From assembly GCA_019323235.1 (NCBI GenBank), contig JAHWHN010000135.1, forward strand, positions 1 through 6,161: DNA of 6,161 bases, written 5' to 3'. Position numbers and translations under genes: made by a program. The notes under the pieces are model-generated. The model was given only the letters and a program-made list of their open reading frames with translations. It did no database searches and had not been told where the DNA came from. Numbering within the stretch: position 1 is the first letter of the stretch; each line of letters begins with the position of its first letter. Of this stretch, positions 1 to 5,991 are shown one piece after another. Origin of the DNA: Candidatus Woesearchaeota archaeon. GTDB lineage: Archaea > Nanobdellota > Nanobdellia > Woesearchaeales > JABIAG01.

Positions 1-2
1 AG

Positions 3-347
3 AAAATTAATTTTGTTAGAATGCCTGTTGATTCAATGATAGGTATTGATTTAACAATTAATGGACAAAAATTTGATGAAAATTTTAATGCATTAGAATT
101 TAATGAATATTTAAAACGTTGTAAAGAATTCAAATTAGTTCCTTTTAATGGTTTTTATTTTGATGTATTAGATAGTTGGAAATATTTTGGATATACAAAT
201 GGAAAAGATTCAAAACCGAAAATATTAGATAAGATGTTAATTGAAGCTGACAAAAAATATGTAGAACAAAATAAAGAAAAACTCACACTTGTAATGGAAA
301 ATGACGCAAATAAAATATTAAATTATTTAATAGAAAAAGGAAAATAA
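3..347 (+). CDS. Unrecognised phage protein, 3' end only (5' truncated by window edge)
   Basis: The reading frame is open from the first bases of the window to the TAA at 345-347, giving 114 visible codons. The first internal ATG (21) has no Shine-Dalgarno sequence in the 20 bases before it, and the frame continues open upstream of it. The true start therefore probably lies outside the window, though a start at 21 (108 aa) cannot be excluded. The visible part is rich in Lys, Asn, Phe and Tyr. It has an aromatic middle (around VPFNGFYFDVLDSWKYFGY) and a charged, probably helical C-terminus ending in LIEKGK. I recognise no domain and assign no function. It ends two bases before the start of the GroES-like gene and contains that gene's ribosome binding site, so the two are likely co-transcribed. 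Confidence 0.75.
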   Translation, partial: KINFVRMPVDSMIGIDLTINGQKFDENFNALEFNEYLKRCKEFKLVPFNGFYFDVLDSWKYFGYTNGKDSKPKILDKMLIEADKKYVEQNKEKLTLVMENDANKILNYLIEKGK

Positions 348-349
348 AA

Positions 350-1018
350 ATGAGTGATATTGATAGATATAAATCACAAATAGTTGATGCAATTAAAGGT
401 AACTTACCTGACACTGGACCAGCTCCAGAAAAAAATATGTCCGCTTTAATAAGTAATAGGGAATATGATAAAAATTTAACTGCATGCGGAAAACGTGTTG
501 CACTTTCAAAGCACGAAAGACTACATGAACGTATTGTTGGAGATATTATTGTACCTACATCTGAAGAAGTTGGAAAAAATTTGAATAAAGCAACTATATT
601 AAGTTTAGGAAAAGATGCTGAAAAATATAACCTTAAAAAAGGTGATATTGTTCTTTACGATCACTTTAGCGTTTACTATGACCATCACCCAAATGTAGTA
701 ACAGACGTTGTAAATATAATTTGCAAATATGATGGTGATAAACCTATCCCTGTTGGTAATTATGTTCATGTTAAAACAACTGACATTATGCTAGATAAAG
801 AACCAGAAGGAATTATTCTTCTTGAAGACAGTAAGTTAAAGTGTGTTTTTGAAGTAGTTACAATAGGAACAGGCGTTGAAGATTATAAATTTGATGTCAA
901 ACCAGGCGATAAAATTCTTATTGGTGGAGACCCAATGAGAGATGTAAATATTATTTTAGATGGACAAAAAACATTATTTGTTGATGTAAGAAATATAGAG
1001 GCATTTGTAATTGATTAA
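350..1018 (+). CDS. Tandem GroES-like co-chaperonin (two GroES folds in one chain)
   Basis: Probable co-chaperonin that caps the host GroEL ring in the cytoplasm; T4 gp31 is the best-known phage example and is needed to fold the major capsid protein. Residues 1-45 are an unrecognised N-terminal extension. Residues about 46-127 and 134-222 each resemble one GroES fold. Domain 2 is clearer: a GNYVHVK strand, a mobile-loop-like EGIILL (154-158), IGTG, then VKPGD (183-187), and a C-terminal FVDVRNIEAFVID that matches the GroES ending. Domain 1 has GDIIVP (64-69), then LSLG, LKKGD (95-99) and a final strand VVNIICKY. Both loops keep a hydrophobic triplet (IIV 66-68; IIL 155-157) at the position of the GroEL-binding IVL of GroES. 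Neither domain has an obvious roof hairpin, which is also missing in gp31. GroES and gp31 are single-domain proteins of about 100 aa, so 222 aa fits a duplication. AAGGA at 337-341 lies 8 bases before the ATG. GroES relationship is inferred by eye; co-chaperonin function is inferred from family. Confidence 0.75.
   Translation: MSDIDRYKSQIVDAIKGNLPDTGPAPEKNMSALISNREYDKNLTACGKRVALSKHERLHERIVGDIIVPTSEEVGKNLNKATILSLGKDAEKYNLKKGDIVLYDHFSVYYDHHPNVVTDVVNIICKYDGDKPIPVGNYVHVKTTDIMLDKEPEGIILLEDSKLKCVFEVVTIGTGVEDYKFDVKPGDKILIGGDPMRDVNIILDGQKTLFVDVRNIEAFVID
997..1001 (+). promoter_or_regulatory. Ribosome binding site AGAGG that supports a TTG start at 1011
   Basis: AGAGG lies nine bases before TTG 1011. 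An in-frame TAA at 1008-1010 directly precedes that codon, so the reading frame cannot start earlier. The next in-frame ATG (1032) has no SD-like sequence before it. The site lies inside the end of the GroES-like gene. Confidence 0.55.
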
Positions 1019-1235
1019 TCATTATACAGTAATGTACAAACATAAAGAAGGCGCAGTAATGCCATTAGGTTGGTATGCATATAAGCGCTACTCTACAAGA
1101 AATAGAGCTGTTAAACAGATGGAAAAGTTAAAAAAATCTCGTTTAACATCTCTAGCAAAAACTTTTAATTTAACCGAAAAACAAGCCGAGACATTACAGT
1201 TTACAGTTTGGGGAACTAGAAATAATTTATTATGA
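1011..1235 (+). CDS. Unrecognised small basic protein (74 aa, probable TTG start)
   Basis: No family recognised. The chosen start is TTG at 1011, because AGAGG sits nine bases upstream and a stop codon immediately precedes it. Starting at ATG 1032 would give 67 aa but has no ribosome binding site. The protein looks like a short alpha/beta fold. It has an N-terminal strand (HYTVMYKH), a tryptophan/tyrosine patch (LGWYAYKRYST, 19-29), a basic helix (about 30-48, with RAVKQMEKLKKSR), and a second helical part with NLTEKQAETL, followed by a final strand FTVWGT. The high Lys/Arg content would allow nucleic-acid binding, but no motif proves it. It overlaps the end of the GroES-like gene by 8 bases, and its TGA overlaps the next ATG (ATGA), so translation of the three genes is probably coupled. 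Confidence 0.7.
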   Translation: MINHYTVMYKHKEGAVMPLGWYAYKRYSTRNRAVKQMEKLKKSRLTSLAKTFNLTEKQAETLQFTVWGTRNNLL

Positions 1236-1444
1236 GTAAAAAAGTTAAGGGTAAATTACGACTTAATGGTTTGGATAAAGAACTTGAGCTTAAAGTTGTT
1301 GCTGCTGTTAATTTATCAGAAACAGATAATGAATTTATTTACATGGAAAAGTTAAAAAGTGGCGATTGGAGATTATGTTATACAAGTACCACAATTGAAG
1401 ATATAAGTAAATTAAAAAATATAGAAATAATTAGAGAGGATTAA
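1232..1444 (+). CDS. Unrecognised small protein (70 aa)
   Basis: No family recognised. The ATG at 1232 overlaps the TGA of the preceding gene in an ATGA arrangement. The nearest SD-like sequence (GGGGA, 1210-1214) is 17 bases away, too far to act normally, so this gene probably depends on ribosomes finishing the upstream gene. The protein starts with a basic segment (SKKVKGKLRLNG), followed by strand-like LELKVVAAVNL, FIYMEKL and WRLCYTS (46-52), and ends with an acidic helix and strand (IEDISKLKNIEIIRED). This pattern suggests a small beta-rich fold. It carries a single Cys (49) and no signal peptide or membrane segment. The last codons contain the AGAGGA ribosome binding site of the next gene. 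Confidence 0.75.
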   Translation: MSKKVKGKLRLNGLDKELELKVVAAVNLSETDNEFIYMEKLKSGDWRLCYTSTTIEDISKLKNIEIIRED

Positions 1445-1445
1445 A

Positions 1446-1955
1446 ATGGATAAAATATTAGAAAAAATATTATGTAACCTTCGAATGGAATTTGATAATC
1501 AAATTATTGCACCACATAGTAATATAAGCGATGAAGATTATAAAATAATAAAACAAGAGATAGAGAAAAACAAAACCTTTGTTGAGAAAATAGCTATTGA
1601 ACTTTATAAGAAATTACCGAAAGGTATTAAAATTATACCTATGGATGCACCTGTAGATTGGACAGATAGAGAAATGAGAAAGGGTCCAATCATTGAAGCT
1701 AAGTCGTGGGAGTTTGAATATAAAATAGATTTAAAAACGTTGGAAAACATGAATGAGGATGCAGCACTAAGATTAATTACTCGACGTTTGAGTAAAGAAT
1801 TAAATAAGATCGTTTCAGATATGAAAGTTTTTAGACCTTATATGTTGGTTCAAATAATGAGAGCAATTCCAATGGAAGAAGTTGAAAAGTGGGAAAAAGA
1901 TAAAACCCATCAATGCAAACTTATTATGGGATTCAGAACAAGATTTGGTATGTAA
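1446..1955 (+). CDS. Unrecognised phage protein (169 aa)
   Basis: Start ATG 1446 is well supported: AGAGGA at 1435-1440 lies five bases upstream and the previous gene ends at 1444. The protein is soluble-looking and mostly helical in its first 60 residues (DKILEKILCNLRMEF, then DYKIIKQEIEKNKTFVEKIAIELYKKL). It then has a strand and proline region (IKIIPMDAPVDWTD, 61-73), a central beta-like EAKSWEFEYKIDLKT (84-98), a charged helix (DAALRLITRRLSKELNKIVSDM, 105-126), and a C-terminal MGFRTRFGM. No catalytic or metal-binding motif stands out, and I do not recognise the family. The ordered alternation of helix and strand and normal codon use make it a real gene. Its TAA shares one base with the ATG of the following membrane-protein gene. 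Confidence 0.85.
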   Translation: MDKILEKILCNLRMEFDNQIIAPHSNISDEDYKIIKQEIEKNKTFVEKIAIELYKKLPKGIKIIPMDAPVDWTDREMRKGPIIEAKSWEFEYKIDLKTLENMNEDAALRLITRRLSKELNKIVSDMKVFRPYMLVQIMRAIPMEEVEKWEKDKTHQCKLIMGFRTRFGM

Positions 1956-2158
1956 TGTTAGCAATACCTATTAAAAATAAACAACACATAACAATAATAA
2001 GAGCCATAATGTTAGGAGTTATTATTGGTTTTGTTGCTGGATATTTTTATACAAGGTCAGTAGTTAAGATACTTATTAGTGAAAATTTAAAACAAGAACA
2101 AAAAATAGAAGAATTGGAGGATTTATTACATGAAGAATGGTTTAAAGGAAATGAGTAA
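1955..2158 (+). CDS. Small single-pass membrane protein with C-terminal coiled coil (67 aa)
   Basis: The frame is open back to an ATG at 1913, but I prefer ATG 1955. It overlaps the preceding stop by one base (TAATG), the same junction used before queD and the polymerase, and the extra 14 residues from 1913 would lie inside the preceding gene without a good SD. From 1955 the protein has a short basic N-terminus (IPIKNKQH), one hydrophobic membrane segment at about 12-32 (IMLGVIIGFVAGYF), a basic TRSVVK, then a charged helix with coiled-coil character (45-61, including KQEQKIEELEDLLHEE). There is no lipobox and no cleavable-signal look. The layout resembles small phage inner-membrane proteins in general, and I cannot give a function. 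The next small gene starts inside its last 29 bases. Confidence 0.7.
   Translation: MLAIPIKNKQHITIIRAIMLGVIIGFVAGYFYTRSVVKILISENLKQEQKIEELEDLLHEEWFKGNE
2116..2120 (+). promoter_or_regulatory. Ribosome binding site GGAGG for the 46-aa gene starting at 2130
   Basis: GGAGG (within TTGGAGG) lies inside the membrane-protein gene, nine bases before ATG 2130. The alternative in-frame ATG at 2151 has AAGGAA directly against it, which is too close to serve as a normal ribosome binding site. This decides the start in favour of 2130. Confidence 0.6.
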
Positions 2159-2270
2159 AAAACAACTTATAGAGTTGAAAAAACAGCAAGAAGAAAGTAC
2201 AGTATTAAGTAAAGAAGATAAGCAAAAAAGAATCGAATTAATTGATGCTTATATTAAGAGGAGCAAATAA
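2130..2270 (+). CDS. Lysine-rich micro-protein (46 aa), unrecognised
   Basis: Translating from ATG 2130 gives 46 residues beginning MKNGLKEMSKKQLIELKK and ending with DAYIKRSK, with TAA at 2268-2270. GGAGG at 2116-2120 supports this start; starting at ATG 2151 would give 39 residues. The protein is almost entirely predicted helix, very rich in Lys and Glu, and has no Cys, Pro, membrane segment or signal. It fills what would otherwise be a gap of about 110 bases in a tightly packed cluster, overlaps the upstream gene by 29 bases, and shares one base with the queD start (TAATG). The AAGAGGAG ribosome binding site of queD lies in its last codons. Function unknown. It may matter mainly as a leader that couples queD translation to the genes upstream. 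Confidence 0.6.
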   Translation: MKNGLKEMSKKQLIELKKQQEESTVLSKEDKQKRIELIDAYIKRSK

Positions 2271-2680
2271 TGTACACAATACGTAAACAGTTTAAGTTTG
2301 AAATGAGTCATCAACTTGTTGAAGCATATAGTTGTGCTTGTAGTGATGCAATTCATGGACATAGTTATATCATGGAATTATTTCTTACTGATGATAAACT
2401 TGACCATACAGGAATGTTAATGGACTTTGGAGAAGTTAAAGCAAAGATAAATGAATATGTAGATGGTTGGGACCATTGTCTTGTAATGAGTAATGAGTTT
2501 CCACATGAATATTTAGAAATGCTTCAACTCTATAATAAGAAAATGAAAGTTGTTCCTTACAATCCTACAGCTGAAGAAATGGCTCGTGATATGTATTATC
2601 ATATCAAGAAAATCATACCATCAGTGAGTAAAGTAAGATTACATGAAACAACAACTGGATGGGCAGAGTATTATGAATAA
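2270..2680 (+). CDS. queD: 6-carboxy-5,6,7,8-tetrahydropterin synthase (QueD, PTPS family)
   Basis: QueD converts 7,8-dihydroneopterin triphosphate, the product of GTP cyclohydrolase, into 6-carboxy-5,6,7,8-tetrahydropterin, the second step of 7-deazaguanine (queuosine/preQ0) synthesis. Visible family features are the N-terminal FEMSH with zinc ligand H14, the IHGHSY motif with zinc ligands H29 and H31, catalytic Cys most likely C24, the Asp-His pair D68-H69 (WDH), the NPTAEEMA helix (98-105), and the pterin-binding Glu E126 in LHETTTGW. At 136 aa it is slightly longer than E. coli QueD (about 120 aa), mainly from a loop at about 75-97. C24 sits five positions before H29, against four in E. 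coli QueD, and a second Cys (C22) makes a CxC. Start ATG 2270 has AAGAGGAG at 2256-2263. It overlaps queE by 8 bases, so the two are surely co-expressed. Other PTPS-family activities are possible, but the queE neighbour favours QueD. Confidence 0.93.
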   Translation: MYTIRKQFKFEMSHQLVEAYSCACSDAIHGHSYIMELFLTDDKLDHTGMLMDFGEVKAKINEYVDGWDHCLVMSNEFPHEYLEMLQLYNKKMKVVPYNPTAEEMARDMYYHIKKIIPSVSKVRLHETTTGWAEYYE

Positions 2681-3386
2681 GTTTAAAGTCAATGAAATGT
2701 TTCCAGCAATTCAAGGAGAAGGGAAGACAATAGGAAATCCTGTTGTCTTTATTCGTTTTTATGGTTGTAACCTACATTGCCCTTGGTGTGATAGTTTATA
2801 TGCTATTGAAGGAAAAGAATACACTGAGATGACAGTTGATGATATTTTATTAGAAGTATACAAGTATCCACAAATCAAAAAAGTTGTATTAACTGGTGGT
2901 GAACCAATGGTTCAGTTAAAGAATGATTTGGGTAGAGAACTATTAACAGAACTTGAAAGAGAACATGAAATTGAAATTGAAACAAATGGTATTTTATTAA
3001 CAGAAAAAATGATAGAAAACAAATACCAATTTAATGTATCTCCAAAATTTTATTCAGGTAATAATTATGATTGGCGCAAGAACTACTTCCCCAAGAGATT
3101 AAAAGAAGTTTTCAATACAACTGATAGTTATATGAGTTCTGTTAAACTTCAATTCAAGTTTGTTTTAGAGCATGGTGAAAAAAGACAAGAATGTATCGAT
3201 AACATCAATGAATTTATTAAATATTTTAATATAGATAAAAAATATGTTTATATTATGTCAGAAGGACAAACTTTTGATGAACAAAAATCAAGAATGAAAG
3301 AAGATTTAGAATTTTGTCTGCAAAATGGGTTTAATTATACACCAAGAATGCATATATTAGTATATAATGACAAACGAGGAGTGTAA
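2673..3386 (+). CDS. queE: 7-carboxy-7-deazaguanine synthase (QueE, radical SAM)
   Basis: QueE uses a [4Fe-4S] cluster and S-adenosylmethionine to rearrange 6-carboxytetrahydropterin, the QueD product, into 7-carboxy-7-deazaguanine. From ATG 2673 the protein has 237 aa, normal for the family. Seen in order: VNEMFPAIQGEG (6-17, the typical QueE opening), FYGCNLHCPWCD with the cluster ligands C32, C36 and C39 (Cx3Cx2C), LTGGEP (73-78, SAM contact), IETNG (102-106), VSPKF (122-126), and a C-terminal PRMHILVYNDKRGV like other QueE tails. A start at ATG 2643 would add ten residues that lie inside queD and precede the conserved opening, so 2673 is preferred. Its ribosome binding site is weak (GGGCAGAG, 2661-2668), which suggests coupling to queD through the 8-base overlap. 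All catalytic motifs are intact. In phages this enzyme usually serves DNA modification rather than tRNA queuosine. Confidence 0.95.
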   Translation: MNKFKVNEMFPAIQGEGKTIGNPVVFIRFYGCNLHCPWCDSLYAIEGKEYTEMTVDDILLEVYKYPQIKKVVLTGGEPMVQLKNDLGRELLTELEREHEIEIETNGILLTEKMIENKYQFNVSPKFYSGNNYDWRKNYFPKRLKEVFNTTDSYMSSVKLQFKFVLEHGEKRQECIDNINEFIKYFNIDKKYVYIMSEGQTFDEQKSRMKEDLEFCLQNGFNYTPRMHILVYNDKRGV

Positions 3387-5983
3387 TGTATAGGAATGTA
3401 AGTTATAATGTAAATACAAATGATAGCTGGACTGGTGAGATTACTATTTCGACATGGGATGAAAATGGTAAACGTATTCAATATACAACAACTCATCAGT
3501 CTTACTTGTATCATGCTGATAATCGAGGACAAGCTAAAAGTTGGTTTGGTGATCCTATTAAACTTAAAAGGTTTGATAGTGTTCCTGCACGTTATAGGTG
3601 GTTAAAAGATAACCCAAATATTCCTGTATTTGAATGTCTTAGTCCTGTTAATGAATTCTTAATCAATAACTTCTTAGGACAAAATCAAGACATTGAAGAG
3701 TTTACAAAATATCCACTTCGTATTGGATACTTCGATATTGAAGTTGCAGTAGAAAATGAATTTCCGGCTCCATCAGAAGCAAAATATCCTATTAATTTAA
3801 TTACGCTTTATGATAATTTTGAAGAAAAATATTATATATGGTCTTTAGAAAAAATTGATTGGGAAGATGATGGAGATGAAGTTGAAATAAGAACCTTTAA
3901 AAGTGAAACTAATTTAATAACAGATTTTATTAAAACACTTGTTAAAATGGATTTTGATATCTTAACAGGTTGGAACACGTTTGCATTTGATATGCCTTAT
4001 ATTATTAATAGAGCAACACAATTAATTGATGTAGACTTAGTTAATAAACTTTCTCCAATTGGAAAAATCAAAGCTAAAACATTTCAATTTAGACCTGATG
4101 GAAATTTCTATAATGGTTACAAAATTGAAGGTTTAAGTCAAATTGACTATATGCTCATTTATAAAAAATATACAATTATGACTGAGGGTAAAAAACCATC
4201 TTATAGTTTAGAGAATGTTTGTCAAGATGAACTAGGTCATGGTAAAATTGAATTTGATGGTAACTTTAGACAACTATACAAAAGTAATTTTAATCTATTT
4301 GCAAAGTATAATAAAAAAGACGTTAAACTAATTGTTGAATTAGAAAGACATAGACAGTTCTTACAACTTACAAGATTACTTTGTAATTATAGTTTGTTAG
4401 AGTATGAAGGGATATATCATGCTCTTGGAACCGTTGTTAATAACTTGGTACAATATAGCAGAAAAGTTAAAACACATATACCTTACAGAAGAACAGATGA
4501 ATCAGTTGAAAAGGGAAGCTATCAAGGTGCATTTGTTTATCCTACAAAGATGGGTAGATATGATAAAGGTATTGCATCTTTTGACGTACAATCACTTTAT
4601 CCTAATACGATGATTGCTCTTAATGTTTCACCTGAAAAGAAAGTTGGAAAAATTTTAGATGGTTATGGTGATAAAAAAATATTGAGATTAGTAAATGGTG
4701 CAACACGTGAAATAACTAATGAACAACTTAAAAAATTATTAGTTGAAAAAGATTATACTTTAAGTGCAAATAATGTTTTATTTGAATGTAAGACACAAGG
4801 CATTCTTCCATCATTCTTAGAAGAGTTTTTCAAGAAGAGAGTTGAACTTAAAAGAAAAATGAAAAAACTTGAAAGTCTTCCAGAAGAAGAAAAAACAAAA
4901 GAAATTAAACAACAAATAGAAAGATTAGATACACAACAAGTTGTATTTAAGATTATTTTAAATAGTGTTTATGGTAGCACAGGAACTCCATATAGTCCAT
5001 ATTTTGATCCTGACATTGCAGAAGCAATAACTTTAAGTGGTCAGAAAATTATTAAGAGTGCTATTTCGTTTATTGAGAAATTCTTTCAGGAAAAATATAA
5101 TCATCCAGTTAATGATGAAAGAGTTATTATTGCTGGTGATACAGATAGTAACTATATCAACCTACATTATTTAACAAAATATGTTTTAGGTGAAGGACAA
5201 AACATTACACATAAGAATTTATCTAAAGTCAATAAAGAGATTGAACTTGTAAGAGAAAAACTTAATAAATGGTGTAAAGAAATTTCCAAGAAAATATTTT
5301 TTGCATATAAAGATGATAGAATTAAATTCGAACGTGAAATAATTTGTGATATTGCATACTTTTTTAAGAAGAAAAATTATCTCGCTCATATTCTGGATAA
5401 AGAAGGTATTAGACCTTCAAAAGAAAAAGAATTTAAATTTACAGGTATTGCATTAGTTCGTAGTACGTATCCAGCATTCGCAAAAAATATTATTAAGACG
5501 GTTTATCAAAGAAGTATTATTGAAAATTGGAACGAGTCTCAGTTTGTTCAATATATGAATGAACAATATGATAAATTTAGAGAATGTGGTCCTGAAGATA
5601 TTGCAAAACATAGAGGCATTAATACAGAAGATAATAGTGAAGTATTTCTTGTAGCTGAAAAAGGAACTACAGGTGATGCAAAAGCAGCTTTATATTATAA
5701 TCAATTAATTCAGAAATTAAAATTAACACATAAGTATGATTTGATTACAAAAGGTAGTCAAATAAGATTAATATATCTTAATGCAGCAAATGAATTCGGT
5801 TTAAAAGTTATGGCATTTCCTGACAAATGGCCAAAAGAGTTTGATGAATTTTTTTGCATTAACTATAAGAAGCAATTTGAAACTGTTGTATTAAAACCTT
5901 TGGAACATTTTATTACTTGTAACCATTGGAGTAAATGGGATAGTCAACAAGCAGACTTTGTTTGCGATTTAGATAGTTTATAG
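3386..5983 (+). CDS. Replicative DNA polymerase, family B, T4 gp43-like with 3'-5' exonuclease
   Basis: This is the phage replicative polymerase with proofreading exonuclease, 865 aa against about 900 in T4 gp43. The exonuclease domain shows Exo I FDIEV (D117, E119), Exo II GWNTFAFD (195-202, D202) and Exo III YNKKD (308-312, D312). The polymerase domain shows motif A SFDVQSLYPN (398-407, D400), motif B KIILNSVYG (522-530, K522, N526, Y529) and motif C GDTDS (584-588, D585, D587), followed by a KKKNY segment (661-665) at the KxY position. All catalytic acids are present. GAFVYP (381-386), LNVSPE (412-417) and TGWN-FD-PYI-NR match T4 gp43 closely. Motif A ends in N407 where T4 has Ser. I do not see a clear clamp-binding tail like T4 SLDFLFG; the end reads ADFVCDLDSL. 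Start ATG 3386 overlaps the queE stop by one base, with GAGGAG at 3376-3381. No intein or internal interruption is seen. Confidence 0.97.
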   Translation: MYRNVSYNVNTNDSWTGEITISTWDENGKRIQYTTTHQSYLYHADNRGQAKSWFGDPIKLKRFDSVPARYRWLKDNPNIPVFECLSPVNEFLINNFLGQNQDIEEFTKYPLRIGYFDIEVAVENEFPAPSEAKYPINLITLYDNFEEKYYIWSLEKIDWEDDGDEVEIRTFKSETNLITDFIKTLVKMDFDILTGWNTFAFDMPYIINRATQLIDVDLVNKLSPIGKIKAKTFQFRPDGNFYNGYKIEGLSQIDYMLIYKKYTIMTEGKKPSYSLENVCQDELGHGKIEFDGNFRQLYKSNFNLFAKYNKKDVKLIVELERHRQFLQLTRLLCNYSLLEYEGIYHALGTVVNNLVQYSRKVKTHIPYRRTDESVEKGSYQGAFVYPTKMGRYDKGIASFDVQSLYPNTMIALNVSPEKKVGKILDGYGDKKILRLVNGATREITNEQLKKLLVEKDYTLSANNVLFECKTQGILPSFLEEFFKKRVELKRKMKKLESLPEEEKTKEIKQQIERLDTQQVVFKIILNSVYGSTGTPYSPYFDPDIAEAITLSGQKIIKSAISFIEKFFQEKYNHPVNDERVIIAGDTDSNYINLHYLTKYVLGEGQNITHKNLSKVNKEIELVREKLNKWCKEISKKIFFAYKDDRIKFEREIICDIAYFFKKKNYLAHILDKEGIRPSKEKEFKFTGIALVRSTYPAFAKNIIKTVYQRSIIENWNESQFVQYMNEQYDKFRECGPEDIAKHRGINTEDNSEVFLVAEKGTTGDAKAALYYNQLIQKLKLTHKYDLITKGSQIRLIYLNAANEFGLKVMAFPDKWPKEFDEFFCINYKKQFETVVLKPLEHFITCNHWSKWDSQQADFVCDLDSL

Positions 5984-5991
5984 GAGAAAGA

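Noticed and set aside
367..890. T4 late-promoter-like TATAAAT sequences at about 367 and 884
   Set aside because: Both lie inside the GroES-like gene, neither completes TATAAATA, and such strings are common in AT-rich coding sequence.
1955..2270. Possible spanin pair (membrane protein with overlapping downstream small gene, as in Rz/Rz1)
   Set aside because: The overlapping 46-aa protein has no signal sequence, lipobox or Cys, so it cannot be an outer-membrane spanin, and there are no lysis genes nearby.
2643..2672. Ten-residue N-terminal extension of queE from ATG 2643
   Set aside because: It lies within queD, has no good ribosome binding site, and precedes the conserved QueE opening, which begins soon after ATG 2673.
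3352..3365. Small hairpin (5-bp stem ATATA/TATAT, loop TTAG) shortly before the polymerase ribosome binding site, compared with the T4 gp43 self-repression operator
   Set aside because: The stem is all A/T and only five pairs long, such hairpins are expected by chance in this sequence, and it lies inside queE. It does not resemble the T4 operator loop.
3335..3532. Open reading frame of 65 aa on the minus strand spanning the queE/polymerase junction
   Set aside because: It lies opposite two certain genes, has no recognisable protein character, and is the only minus-strand candidate in a one-direction cluster.
3420..3605. 61-aa plus-strand open frame inside the polymerase gene
   Set aside because: It is a different-frame shadow of the polymerase N-terminal region, with no supporting ribosome binding site or protein family.
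4404..4613. 69-aa plus-strand open frame inside the polymerase gene
   Set aside because: It overlaps the conserved stretch leading into motif A in another frame; chance openness in AT-rich DNA is the simpler explanation.
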